64,000 nt of DNA from UBA4729 sp039931245 (GTDB lineage: Bacteria; Patescibacteriota; Saccharimonadia; Saccharimonadales; UBA4665): positions 62,001 through 126,000 of the forward strand of contig JBDTSH010000016.1 of assembly GCA_039931245.1 (NCBI GenBank). Reading direction: 5' to 3'. This document shows, one piece after another, positions 7,774 through 15,686 of this stretch (position 1 is the stretch's first letter; the number at the start of each line of letters is the position of its first letter). The notes beneath the pieces are model-generated. The model was not told the origin of the DNA. It searched no databases and saw nothing but the letters and a program-made list of their open reading frames with translations. The position numbers were made by a program, and so were the translations under genes.

Positions 7774-8478
7774 ATGACAACTGCTGAATCGCCCAGTCCA
7801 ACGACATCGATTGAAGCTATCTTGCAAAAAAGACGAAAAAAACAACCATATGACGTTGTTCCTACCCGAATTGAGGGAGTTTCTCTGCGAGCCGAGGCCG
7901 GGACGGATCTAGATATTCTAAGAAAAACAATCGGCCGGCTGGCAGTAGCTAGCGCAGAATATGCGGTTCGCAAATCTCAACTAGGTGAACTAGCCGAAAA
8001 ACAAAAAATACCCGAAAAGGAAATTAAAGGAATCGCCATGGTCACCGAGGGGTTGCGCGGCATACAATCGGAACCCGGCAACTTTATCTTGGACGTCTTC
8101 CCTAGGAGTTCGGTTACTTGGAACCGCGAAGTCCTAAAGGAGTCGCTAGGTATGGCCTATTCATCCGTTGTGAGTGAAGACTTGGGGGCTACTGTGTCTA
8201 TACCAAACGGTTTTGAAACTAACCAAGGTCCGCTGACTGTCGAATTGATGCAGGCGGCACTTATTAAGGGTTTGGTTGATCTCGGTTTGCCCGAAGCGGA
8301 GCTAAGTATGATCATCAATCCGGAGGTCATCCTGTCGGTTAATGAGGCGAGGCTGGCTGATTTGATCACCACTGGGCGGGTGCAATTACTTGAGGGTGCT
8401 GCCAGCGTCACTGAGACGTGGGCAATAACGGTTGACCCGCTCAAGAAAACTCAGGTTGGTGGTGATACAGAAGCTTAG
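7774..8478 (+). CDS. Hypothetical protein, 234 aa
   Basis: Unrecognised. Start ATG 7774 is firm because GGGAGGT sits 8 nt upstream. The first 25 residues are Ser/Thr/Pro-rich followed by a basic patch (KRRKKQPYDVV), then an alpha-rich middle (LAVASAEYAVRKSQLGELAEKQ) and a beta/alpha C-terminal part. No signal peptide, membrane segment or Cys residues. Unlike most leading genes here it has a conventional leader with a Shine-Dalgarno and a palindrome over the start site, so its expression may be regulated. A phage or structural role was considered but nothing supports it. Confidence 0.75.
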   Translation: MTTAESPSPTTSIEAILQKRRKKQPYDVVPTRIEGVSLRAEAGTDLDILRKTIGRLAVASAEYAVRKSQLGELAEKQKIPEKEIKGIAMVTEGLRGIQSEPGNFILDVFPRSSVTWNREVLKESLGMAYSSVVSEDLGATVSIPNGFETNQGPLTVELMQAALIKGLVDLGLPEAELSMIINPEVILSVNEARLADLITTGRVQLLEGAASVTETWAITVDPLKKTQVGGDTEA

Positions 8479-8484
8479 TATGAC

Positions 8485-9051
8485 TTAAGCGAGTGCTGAC
8501 GATTCGATAATGTCGAGGAGTTCTGGGAATTGCTTGTAATGGGGGCTTTGTTCGGTATTAAAATGCCCCTGGCCTTCGTAGACAATCAGTTGACCGCCGG
8601 TTTTATCTACCAAGAACTTGGGGTGTTCGATTGGGCAGTGCGGGTCATTGTCGGAATGAATATAGATAAACTTGGCGCAGTGTTCCTTGATTGATTTGAA
8701 ATCAAAAGGTTCAATAAAGAGGTTCTTGAGTGAATCCCACCCAAGATCGTCCTTGAAGGCGCTCACTAATACGGCCGTTTTTATTATTGTCCCACTAGGC
8801 AGCTGCTGGAGTAGATTCAGGGCTGCGACGGCACCAGACGAGTGGCCGATGATTACTGTCTCGTGATCGAATTTGAAATCGGGGTTGGATAGTAGAAACG
8901 TAGTATAAGCTATTGCATTCGGATTGGCCGAGTCTGGGAGTTGCGGTAACCATACACGGTGGCCCCTGCCTATTAAAATACCTTTGAGCCACATAAACCA
9001 GTTTGAGTCTGGCGATCCGCCTGTGCCGTGAAGAATCAGAAAATTAGCCAT
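8485..9051 (-). CDS. Alpha/beta hydrolase, RBBP9/YdeN-like
   Basis: 188 aa. Serine-hydrolase fold with an N-terminal strand and oxyanion loop FLILHGTGGSPDSNW, nucleophile elbow GHSSGA, acidic residue in IYIHSDNDPHCP and the terminal catalytic His in EGQGHFN, the arrangement of the small RBBP9/YdeN family (PF06821). Substrate is unknown; the family contains esterase-like proteins. The start ATG at 9051 (MANFLILHG) fits the family N-terminus; a longer frame to 9072 would include the -10 element. TATGAT at 9058-9063 ends 6 nt upstream, so the mRNA is probably leaderless. The gene converges with the 7774 gene 6 nt away. Confidence 0.88.
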   Translation of the reverse strand: MANFLILHGTGGSPDSNWFMWLKGILIGRGHRVWLPQLPDSANPNAIAYTTFLLSNPDFKFDHETVIIGHSSGAVAALNLLQQLPSGTIIKTAVLVSAFKDDLGWDSLKNLFIEPFDFKSIKEHCAKFIYIHSDNDPHCPIEHPKFLVDKTGGQLIVYEGQGHFNTEQSPHYKQFPELLDIIESSALA

Positions 9052-9100
9052 GCATATATCATAACAAAACAAGCTTACTTCCGGGAAAAGTCTCGATTAT

Positions 9101-9367
9101 CTATACTCCCGACCTATGTTCAATATTTAATTTCATAAGCTTTGGCGAGTCGATTTGGAATTTTTTTAGCTTGGTTGTTGGCCCGCTAATAAGCTGAATG
9201 CTACTTTTGGACACTCCATAGTAGTTGGCAAGTAGTTTGGCGACGGCCTGATTGGCCTTACCATCTTGAGGGGGTTCATGGACATAGACAATCAGTGAAC
9301 CATCCGCTGCGAGCTGAACGAGCGGGCCTTTTGTACTGCCCGGTTTTACTCGTACTTTGATAATCAT
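9101..9367 (-). CDS. yggU: DUF167/YggU family protein
   Basis: 88 aa, full length for the DUF167 (YggU/UPF0235) family. Matches the family signature with IKVRVKPGSTK at the N-terminus and DGKANQAVAKLLANYYGVSKSSIQLISGPTTKLK split across the middle, including the conserved DGKAN and the SG-x-x-x-KxK segment. The biochemical role of this widespread small alpha/beta family is not established. TAGACT (9375-9380) ends 7 nt before the ATG; no Shine-Dalgarno. Confidence 0.9.
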   Translation of the reverse strand: MIIKVRVKPGSTKGPLVQLAADGSLIVYVHEPPQDGKANQAVAKLLANYYGVSKSSIQLISGPTTKLKKFQIDSPKLMKLNIEHRSGV

Positions 9368-9448
9368 ATAACTGAGTCTACTATTATTTGCCGCGGTTAG
9401 TCATTAGTTCGTCAGTAAAAGCACTCCCGAATACGGGGCGTCGCAGCC

Positions 9449-9961
9449 CTAGCCACGCTCTAATCGAGCGATTCGATTGGCGGCCGCCGTGGTGTTCCCC
9501 CAAAAATATGATTCGGTATTAATAATTTCTGGTAAATCGGCCGTCTTCTCTACGACAGCGGCAAAAGCTAGACCGCCGAGTTTGACGGCTTTTTTTAATT
9601 GGATGACATCATTACTATTATTTCGATCGAAGTCGCCGACGTTTAACCTGCTCTGGAGTGAATGGAGGGGATGCCGGACGCCTAGACGGTATACAAATTC
9701 CTCGTTCGTTTCGTGAGTCCGGTGCAATTTATCGGCTGGCTGGAGGGGCGCTAATTGGTTTGCGACATCGGCGGCTTCCCAAACTGTCTGTATGACTTGA
9801 TCCGGTAAACGCTTAAATTGCTCGGGTAATATCCGGTCCATAGCTACAACTATGTTTCTGAGAACAAAATCAGCCGCAGTTGCATCGAAGTTTGTTTCGC
9901 TACTGGCGATGGTATTTGCTGTGTCGGTATTGAGCGTTACAAGGGCATTGAAATTAGTCAT
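9449..9961 (-). CDS. Hypothetical protein, 170 aa
   Basis: Unrecognised soluble protein. The N-terminal 30 residues are Asn/Thr-rich (MTNFNALVTLNTDTANTIAS), followed by mostly helical sequence with a conserved-looking RLPDQVIQTVWEAADVANQL (about 56-75) and a C-terminal ESYFWGNTTAAANRIARLE. No Cys or membrane segment. ATG 9961 has TATGAT about 11 nt upstream, giving a leader of at most a few nucleotides. Downstream of DUF167 is transcribed in the same direction, but the 80-nt gap and separate promoter argue for independent units. Confidence 0.6.
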   Translation of the reverse strand: MTNFNALVTLNTDTANTIASSETNFDATAADFVLRNIVVAMDRILPEQFKRLPDQVIQTVWEAADVANQLAPLQPADKLHRTHETNEEFVYRLGVRHPLHSLQSRLNVGDFDRNNSNDVIQLKKAVKLGGLAFAAVVEKTADLPEIINTESYFWGNTTAAANRIARLERG

Positions 9962-10396
9962 GTTTCAACGATATCATAAAATAAGCAAAACGTCAATACT
10001 AGATGCCCTCCCAATATTCGGCTCCCCATGCAGGTCTTGAACCTTAATGCATGGACATGGCTATTAAATAAGATAAACGAGGCACTACTCACAACTTCCG
10101 TTACGACCAAAGGTAGCACTTCCACCCAGGCTATTAGGCTAAGCTTCCCCCAATCAAAACTACAATTGGCAGCGACCCTAAAACTATCTAACTAGCGGTG
10201 GAGCGTTTAATGCGTTTCCGGCGCATACCGGATTCGTCGAGAAATATCATAACGACGTTATTTAACACTAAGTCAAACTACAGATGTTAATTAATCGTGT
10301 CAATATCCAACTAAGTTGATAATCTCCCGTTAGTTAATTTCGTAAAAACTGGAAGTGGTCTCCCTTTACTGGTCGTACGTCGCAACTTTGTAAACG
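9962..10396. other. Long intergenic stretch, no gene seen
   Basis: About 435 bases with no convincing coding frame on either strand, no tRNA-like fold and no strong terminator. Only the short promoter-like TATGAT upstream of the 9961 gene can be named. It may contain decayed sequence. Confidence 0.5.
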
Positions 10397-10858
10397 TTAA
10401 TAGTCTACAATTACAAGCTTCTTCATCTGCATCATATGGGCATAGGCGTGAGGCCGCTGTAGTAGCTCCTCCACGTTTTTGGGTATTACTTGCCAACTCA
10501 CGCCAAACCGGTCTTTACACCAACCGCACTGTTCAGATTCAGGTATACTCGAAAGCAGTTCCCAGTAATAATCAATTTCTTTCTGATCTTCACAACTGAT
10601 GGCAAATGATACTGCTTCGTTAAACTTGAATTCCGAGCCGGCGTTAATGGCCGTAAATTGCTGATCACTTAACTCAAAGTTAATGACTAGCACCTTGCCT
10701 GCCATATCTTTTTGAAAATCAGCCAAACCCTCATCCGTGCTATCAGGATAATATAACGTGGAAATTATCTTACTATTTGGGAATACCGATAAGTAATACT
10801 CGACCGCTTCTTGAGCGTTGCCGTCAAACCATAGATTTGGTGTAATGTTTTGCTGCAT
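10397..10858 (-). CDS. VOC-superfamily protein (PhnB/3-demethylubiquinone methyltransferase-like fold)
   Basis: 153 aa. Belongs to the glyoxalase/VOC-fold group often labelled PhnB-like or 3-demethylubiquinone-9 3-methyltransferase (PF06983): ITPNLWFDGNAQEAVEYYLS, FPNSKI, then LVINFELSDQQFTAINAG, NEAVSFAISCEDQKEIDYYW, and CGWCKDRFGVSWQVIP. The DRFGVSWQ block is a hallmark of the family. Despite the name, most members have no proven methyltransferase activity. Start is ATG 10858, with GGGAGG 4 nt upstream; a 13-residue longer frame lies before the Shine-Dalgarno and is rejected. No operon partner. Confidence 0.9.
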   Translation of the reverse strand: MQQNITPNLWFDGNAQEAVEYYLSVFPNSKIISTLYYPDSTDEGLADFQKDMAGKVLVINFELSDQQFTAINAGSEFKFNEAVSFAISCEDQKEIDYYWELLSSIPESEQCGWCKDRFGVSWQVIPKNVEELLQRPHAYAHMMQMKKLVIVDY

Positions 10859-11026
10859 ATTCCTCCCTTGCACGCATGCATAATGCGGTGGATTCATAGT
10901 AACAAAAACCCAACAATCAACAGTGCAAATGATTACAGGGCTGTTCTTCGTGTGAGGTTGCAGCTAATCTTGGTTCCCGGATCGGTCGCACTTCTTAATG
11001 ACTGTCATGATTCTGTCGGCGGGTAA

Positions 11027-11278
11027 TTAACGATGATTGCAGCCGAGCCAACAACAGGGGCGGCGTACTCCTTCTAGCAATTCCGTAAGTACCCTTTCGA
11101 TATGATTATTTCTTGTCTCTGGTTTTTTGCTGGAAGTTATCCAGCAGATCCACTCATTGCGTGCCAGTGGCGTGAGGTCTTCCCATCTTTCAAGAGCAGA
11201 TTCGTCAGACATCAGGGCTTTACGCAAATCCGCCGGGACTTCATGTACAACACCAGTTGCGATTGTTATATAGTTCAT
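11027..11278 (-). CDS. YdeI/OmpD-associated family small protein
   Basis: 83 aa. The signature LTPLARNEWICWITSSKKPETR followed by RIERVLTEL-like sequence and a Cys-rich tail RRPCCWLGC is that of the YdeI/OmpD-associated (bacteriocin-protection-like) C-terminal domain, here present alone as a short form. Function of the domain is poorly known. TATAGT (11285-11290) ends 6 nt before ATG 11278 and overlaps the downstream end of a terminator for the preceding unit, giving a very compact terminator/leaderless-promoter junction. Confidence 0.85.
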   Translation of the reverse strand: MNYITIATGVVHEVPADLRKALMSDESALERWEDLTPLARNEWICWITSSKKPETRNNHIERVLTELLEGVRRPCCWLGCNHR

Positions 11279-11293
11279 ACTTTAACTATATCA

Positions 11294-11321
11294 AATAAAA
11301 AAGCACCTTCTTCAAAGTGCT
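11294..11321 (-). terminator. Intrinsic terminator (minus strand)
   Basis: On the minus strand AGCACTTTGAAGAAGGTGCT forms a stem of 7-8 pairs with a 4-nt loop and is followed at once by a run of six T. It would end transcripts of the small membrane protein gene (11398-11607). Confidence 0.8.
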
Positions 11322-11397
11322 CATGCTCCGCTCCCCCTAGTTGACGAACTTCGATTTGAACGCAACGTATCAATACTAGAAATGGAAGATGTTCTAA

Positions 11398-11607
11398 CTA
11401 AGATTTGCCGTTCAGATATTTACCAGCAACGCTTAGTGCAAACGCGGGCAGAATAATAAACACGTTAATAAAAAGAAGTTTTATAAATAGTTGGCTTAAA
11501 TTGGAGTCTGGCCTGTCTGAACCTGAAGCTGTTAGGACTACTAGTATCCCTACTATACCGAAAGTTACTGAAGCATAAATAAATACTCGTGTGGCTATTC
11601 TTTGCAT
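11398..11607 (-). CDS. Small membrane protein, 69 aa
   Basis: Two hydrophobic segments (about residues 8-26 and 40-62) joined by a short polar loop containing SGSDRPDSN, ending GKYLNGKS. No family recognised. Gene status is supported by TATACT (11614-11619) ending 6 nt before ATG 11607, the same leaderless arrangement as other genes here, and by an intrinsic terminator on each side. Confidence 0.65.
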   Translation of the reverse strand: MQRIATRVFIYASVTFGIVGILVVLTASGSDRPDSNLSQLFIKLLFINVFIILPAFALSVAGKYLNGKS

Positions 11608-11623
11608 AGTTTTAGTATATCAA

Positions 11624-11650
11624 AGAAAAACACTCCGCGATTGCGAAGTG
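11624..11650 (-). terminator. Intrinsic terminator after tRNA-Asn
   Basis: Minus-strand hairpin CACT-t-CGC-AATC-GCG-g-AGTG followed by TTTTTC, 9 nt past the tRNA 3' end. The T-run abuts the -10 of the next gene. Confidence 0.8.
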
Positions 11651-11658
11651 CTTATGCT

Positions 11659-11733
11659 TGGCTCCGGGGAAAGGGTTCGAACCTTCGACCTAGTGGTTAA
11701 CAGCCACCCGCTCTACCGCTGAGCTACCCCGGA
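11659..11733 (-). tRNA. tRNA-Asn(GTT)
   Basis: 75 nt on the minus strand including an encoded CCA. Acceptor stem TCCGGGG pairs with CCCCGGA; discriminator G; D-stem GCTC/GAGC; anticodon stem GGTGG/CCACT with loop CTGTTAA (anticodon GTT); T-arm loop TTCGAAC. All arms fold without mismatches apart from a G-T pair at the top of the anticodon stem. Downstream terminator at 11624-11650. Encoding CCA means no tailing by CCA-adding enzyme is needed for maturation. Confidence 0.96.
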
Positions 11734-11849
11734 TTAATATGTCCAGATAAGTCTACCTGTTTACGAAGGCTGTGTAAACTCCCTAACAGTGCAAAAGCAT
11801 CAATCAGCCTACTATTTTCATTGTACATAGATTATAAGGAGGATTGATT

Positions 11850-12572
11850 ATGGCCGAGAAATCTACCGAGTATGACTTTGCGGGATTATCTGCCCTGTTC
11901 TTTAATACGACGCTCAAGAGATCCCCGGAGGTCAGCAACACCCAAGGTTTGATAGAAATTAGCGCCCAGATCATGCAAAAGCACGGCGTGTCTATTGAAG
12001 TAATCAGGGCGATTGACCATGACATCGCGACGGGCGTTTATCCCGATATGCGTGAGCACGGCTGGGGCTCGGATGAGTGGCCTGAGCTTTACAGTAAAGT
12101 TGTATCAGCTGATATCTTGGTAATCGCCGGGCCGATTTGGCTTGGTGATAATAGCTCGGTGACGAAAAAGGTTATTGAGCGGCTGTATGCCCAATCGAGT
12201 GAGCTAAATAGTAAAGGACAGTATAGTTATTATGGAAAAGTTGGCGGTTGTCTGATTACCGGTAATGAAGACGGTGTCAAACACTGTGCAATGAATGTTC
12301 TCTATAGCTTGCAACACTTGGGCTGCACGATTCCCCCTCAAGCCGATGCCGGGTGGATTGGAGATATCGGGCCGGGGCCGAGCTATCTAGACGAAGGTTC
12401 GGGTGGACCTGACAATGATTTCACTAATCGAAATACGACGTTTATGACCTGGAATTTGCTGCACCTCGCAAAGATGTTGAAAGAAGTGGGAGGTATTCCG
12501 GCCTATGGAAACCAGCGGTCGGCCTGGGAGGCCGGGGCCCGTTTTGACTTCAAGAATCCGGAGTACCGCTAA
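11850..12572 (+). CDS. NADPH-dependent FMN reductase / flavodoxin-like protein
   Basis: 240 aa. Flavodoxin-fold protein: N-terminal strand LSALFFNTTLKRSPE with SNT-type phosphate loop, then ADILVIAGPIWLGDNSS (residues about 87-103) typical of FMN_red (PF03358) where the FMN isoalloxazine sits, and GGCLITGNEDG. It should carry FMN and reduce quinones or other acceptors with NAD(P)H; substrate is unknown. ATG 11850 is set by AAGGAGG 7 nt upstream; a TTG two codons earlier overlaps the ribosome site. The 3' end overlaps the smpB stop by 4 bp in convergent orientation. Confidence 0.88.
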   Translation: MAEKSTEYDFAGLSALFFNTTLKRSPEVSNTQGLIEISAQIMQKHGVSIEVIRAIDHDIATGVYPDMREHGWGSDEWPELYSKVVSADILVIAGPIWLGDNSSVTKKVIERLYAQSSELNSKGQYSYYGKVGGCLITGNEDGVKHCAMNVLYSLQHLGCTIPPQADAGWIGDIGPGPSYLDEGSGGPDNDFTNRNTTFMTWNLLHLAKMLKEVGGIPAYGNQRSAWEAGARFDFKNPEYR

Positions 12573-13030
12573 CGCTGTTTCAGGGCTTGGGCAATCGCGC
12601 GCTTTTCATCGCGCGCTTTTAGTGTTTGACGCTTGTCGTACTGGCGTTTTCCGCGACCGACGGCAATCCGGAGCTTGATAAAACGGCCCCCGGTGAGGAT
12701 ATCGAGAGGCACGATGGTTTTACCCTGTTGTTTACCCTCGATGAGAGCGGTGACTTCGCGCTTTTTGGCAAGTAGCTTACGGGTACGCGTTTGCTCACTC
12801 TCGTTCATCGGGATACCATTTGTACCGGAGATTGTAGCATTGAGTAAGTAGAGTTCGTTATTTTTGATGGTGACGTAGGCACCACGCAGTTGGCCATGGC
12901 CCATGCGAAGGTTTTTAGTTTCGGCACCGGTAAGTTGCAAGCCCACCACTAAAGAATCACCTAGCTCGTAATCGGCACGGGCACGTCGGTTGGTGATTGT
13001 CTTTATCGGGGTACGTTTCTTCTTGACCAT
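12569..13030 (-). CDS. smpB: SsrA-binding protein SmpB
   Basis: 153 aa, standard length. Small basic protein that binds tmRNA and lets it enter stalled ribosomes for trans-translation. Diagnostic blocks: NRRARADYELGDSL, GLQLTGAETKNLR, GAYVTIKNNELYLLNA, REVTALI, and the C-terminal basic tail GKRQYDKRQTLKARDEKR that contacts the decoding centre. tmRNA (ssrA) itself is not seen in this window. CATACT (13037-13042) ends 6 nt before ATG 13030 with no Shine-Dalgarno. Convergent 4-bp overlap with the flavodoxin-like gene. Confidence 0.97.
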   Translation of the reverse strand: MVKKKRTPIKTITNRRARADYELGDSLVVGLQLTGAETKNLRMGHGQLRGAYVTIKNNELYLLNATISGTNGIPMNESEQTRTRKLLAKKREVTALIEGKQQGKTIVPLDILTGGRFIKLRIAVGRGKRQYDKRQTLKARDEKRAIAQALKQR

Positions 13031-13115
13031 GGCACTAGTATGCCCGATTATATCTGGGAGCGCTAGTCGCTACTATGAGTAATGGTCAAGAGGTTATTTG
13101 TGAAGGAGCTATGGA

Positions 13116-14207
13116 CTACTTCGCAAATTCTCGCTCGGCGATGTTCCAGAGACTTGGATCGTGCAGGACTCGCATGCGGTAATACCAGTATTCGGCACCC
13201 CAAAGATCGATTTGGCGCATGCCGGTGGCTTTGCCGTAAGCAATACGATCTTTAAGCCGCGCAGCATTGAGCGATTTATTTTGTTCGGCTAAGCTAGTTG
13301 CGGGAATAGTCTTGCCGCTTGGGGGCCAGGCCTCGGCTTGTAATTCGCCCAATACCATATCGCGGTGATTGAATATCTTCTGGATGCCGCCAATGTAAGC
13401 ATAAAACCAGGCTGGTTGGGGATACTCAAGGTAGCGGTGGGTAATGCTGGCGTCCCAGACGCGTTTATAGACGGAGATACTGAACAGATCAGGTTGAGGC
13501 TGGCCGACCGGAAAGCCAAGGGCATTATTGCTGCGACCGACAATGATCGCGTGCTGTGGATCAAGCTTTTTGACTAGATTGTATTCGCTGACAAGACGGC
13601 TGCGGTCAAAGTTAGTACAAGTGCCGAATCCTTTTAAAAAGTACTCATTTTCTAGCTGATAACTTTGGAGGCTAGGTGAATGTTGATAACGTTGCACAAC
13701 GGCTTGCATATAGTTCTCGAGCTGCGGTTGCCAGATACTCACCGGCTCGTTCCCTACCCAATCCGGAATGTGGCACTCTGGCCAGCGCGGTTGACGTAAT
13801 CCTACTGTTAGAACGATCTGGGCGTGCGCGGCTTCGGCCTTGCGAAACTGCCAATCGAGCTGGCTAAAATCATACTGCCCCGGAGTTTGCTCAACATCGC
13901 TCCAATAGCTGACCAAGCGAAACTGGCGAACGCCAATCGCGAGCAAATTATCCAAAGTATCTTGGGGACTAATACCCAGGCTCTGGGCATAATCTGGTAT
14001 AAAGCTGACACCAAGTTGGAGCGGCTTACTTTGCTCGGAGCGGATATACCATTGGGCGGTTCCGTACATGCTACCAACAAGCCCCACAAGGAGCAGAATA
14101 AACACACTGATAAGCTTGGTTTGCCACCCCTTACGCCAGTACCGAATCGGTAAGAGTTTAAAGTGTTTTACCAGCTGTTTGTCATACAATCGGGGGAGTT
14201 TAGGCAT
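13116..14207 (-). CDS. Membrane-anchored glycoside hydrolase-like protein (clan GH-A type)
   Basis: 363 aa. A basic N-terminus and one membrane segment (about residues 29-50) anchor an outside domain of TIM-barrel type: QLGVSFIPDYAQSLG, FRLVSYWSDVEQTPGQYDF, QIVLTVGLRQPRWPEC, and candidate catalytic glutamates in SYQLENEYF (acid/base, strand 4 end) and MVLGELQAEAWPP (nucleophile, strand 7 end). This resembles GH5/GH42-like beta-glycosidases, but I cannot place the family. It faces a GT2 gene whose start is 19 nt away, so the two may serve one envelope glycan. TCTAAT ends 8 nt before ATG 14207. Confidence 0.8.
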   Translation of the reverse strand: MPKLPRLYDKQLVKHFKLLPIRYWRKGWQTKLISVFILLLVGLVGSMYGTAQWYIRSEQSKPLQLGVSFIPDYAQSLGISPQDTLDNLLAIGVRQFRLVSYWSDVEQTPGQYDFSQLDWQFRKAEAAHAQIVLTVGLRQPRWPECHIPDWVGNEPVSIWQPQLENYMQAVVQRYQHSPSLQSYQLENEYFLKGFGTCTNFDRSRLVSEYNLVKKLDPQHAIIVGRSNNALGFPVGQPQPDLFSISVYKRVWDASITHRYLEYPQPAWFYAYIGGIQKIFNHRDMVLGELQAEAWPPSGKTIPATSLAEQNKSLNAARLKDRIAYGKATGMRQIDLWGAEYWYYRMRVLHDPSLWNIAEREFAK

Positions 14208-14226
14208 ATACTATGATTAGATTTTG

Positions 14227-15069
14227 ATGAATATTAGTATCGTTATTCCAGTATACAACGAGGCAGCATGCTTAGATGCCTGTTTGCTGGCTATCGCGCA
14301 CCAGTCGGTCATGCCGACCGAAGTAATCGTAGTCGACAACAACTCGAGCGACGATACAATTGCCGTCGCTAGACGATACCCTTTCGTGACGGTACTGCGT
14401 GAAAGACGTCAGGGTGTGGTACATGCACGTAATCGGGGCTTTAACGCCGCCCGCGGTGATATAATCGGTCGGATTGACGCCGACACAATTATATCTTCGG
14501 GCTGGGTAGCTCGTTTGCAAATTATTTTTGGCGACGCATCAATTGCTGCCGCTTCGGGGTCCATCAGCTATCACGATTTACCGTGGCAGACCCAGCTTGG
14601 TAGCTTGGAACTTTTTTTTCGCCAGCGTATTGCCAATGGCATGGGCGATGAAGTCTTCTTGCAGGGCGCCAACATGGGCATTCGTCGCAGTGCCTGGCTA
14701 AAAATTAAGTCGACTGTCTGCAATAACGGCGGTTTGCACGAAGACTTTGACTTGGCGATTCATGCCCAACGAGCTGGCTTAAGGGTAATTTTTGCAAGAG
14801 ATCTGCGGGCGACACTTTCATTACGACGCTTTGACTCGACATTGATTGATTTTTGGAGCTATGCCTGGCTTAGCCCTAAGACGTATGCTGATCATGGCCT
14901 AACTAGCCAACGTCACATGTATCCAACCATTTGGCTAATAGTGGGCTTTTATTGGCTCATTAAACTTCTCTATCATAGCTACGACCCCATTTCCGAACGG
15001 ATGTCACTCACGAAGCTGCTCACCCCTGCCAATGTGGGGCGTGTCAATCCAGCGACCTTTGTTGATTAA
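14227..15069 (+). CDS. Glycosyltransferase family 2
   Basis: 280 aa. GT-A fold: ISIVIPVYNEAACLDACLLA, VIVVDNNSSDDT, the metal/nucleotide-binding DAD in GRIDADTI (residues about 86-88), HARNRGFNAARGD, and a late FEHED-like GGLHEDFDLAIHAQRAG. A hydrophobic C-terminal stretch (IWLIVGFYWLIKLLY) suggests membrane association. Likely transfers a sugar to a lipid or glycan on the cytoplasmic face. ATG 14227 preferred over TTG 14224; TATGAT ends 9 nt upstream, inside the 5' end of the divergent glycosidase-like gene, so the two promoters overlap. Confidence 0.9.
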   Translation: MNISIVIPVYNEAACLDACLLAIAHQSVMPTEVIVVDNNSSDDTIAVARRYPFVTVLRERRQGVVHARNRGFNAARGDIIGRIDADTIISSGWVARLQIIFGDASIAAASGSISYHDLPWQTQLGSLELFFRQRIANGMGDEVFLQGANMGIRRSAWLKIKSTVCNNGGLHEDFDLAIHAQRAGLRVIFARDLRATLSLRRFDSTLIDFWSYAWLSPKTYADHGLTSQRHMYPTIWLIVGFYWLIKLLYHSYDPISERMSLTKLLTPANVGRVNPATFVD

Positions 15070-15124
15070 ATAATTACACATTTGAAATGTCACTGACTAA
15101 GCTGAATGGGGTTGAATAGCCAAA

Positions 15125-15640
15125 CTACAGGCTAAGCTGATACGTGATCGACTCAACGTCAAATTTAGTACCATCTATTTTAATCGGATTTTCATCATTA
15201 TCGGGCACTTCTAGTTTGGCGACGATAGCATCAAATTCTTTTTGAGTCATTGAGCCGAGGACACGTGTGCTTTGGTCCGCCGGCTGTTGTACGGCTCGTT
15301 GACAGGCGATGTTTAGCGGTGTAGTGACCCATATCAGTGTGGTGTTTGCGTTATGCTCGTTTGCAACCTTACGGAGAGCCTCTCGGTCGCTTTTGAAGTT
15401 AAAATTTGTGTCATAGATGACGCTTTTGCCGGCGGTTAGCAGTTGAGCAGCCTCGTGGTTTAAATGATCGTATAATTGCTGGCTTTCCACTGTGGAATGG
15501 GCTGGCCTACCAAACATTTCACTGCGCACATGGTCGGCCCACAAGTGCTCGGCACCAGTCAGCTGATGTATGATTTTAGATATGGATGTTTTGCCAGCCC
15601 CCGGATAGCCCACAAATAGATAAAGTATTGGTGTTGTCAT
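15125..15640 (-). CDS. P-loop kinase (AAA_33 / zeta-toxin-like)
   Basis: 171 aa. Walker A GYPGAGKTS (residues about 10-18), then WADHVRSEMFG and a Walker-B-like SVIYDTNFNFKSDR, the pattern of small ATP-binding kinases of the AAA_33 group related to polynucleotide kinase and zeta toxin. It probably phosphorylates a small molecule or nucleic acid end; no antitoxin gene sits next to it, which argues against a zeta toxin. The ATG at 15640 is used; TACAAT (15650-15655) with upstream TGG forms an extended -10 ending 9 nt before it. Confidence 0.82.
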   Translation of the reverse strand: MTTPILYLFVGYPGAGKTSISKIIHQLTGAEHLWADHVRSEMFGRPAHSTVESQQLYDHLNHEAAQLLTAGKSVIYDTNFNFKSDREALRKVANEHNANTTLIWVTTPLNIACQRAVQQPADQSTRVLGSMTQKEFDAIVAKLEVPDNDENPIKIDGTKFDVESITYQLSL

Positions 15641-15686
15641 GGTGGTTTTATTGTACCAAATCAAGCCTCAGACCCGAGGTGAATCT

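Noticed and set aside
11322..11397. Degenerate tRNA remnant next to the terminator at 11294-11321
   Set aside because: A GTTCAAATC-like T-loop exists on the minus strand but its stem has mismatches and no acceptor or anticodon arm can be formed.
15125..15640. Zeta-type toxin of a toxin-antitoxin pair
   Set aside because: No small antitoxin gene is adjacent, and the motifs fit general AAA_33 kinases equally well.
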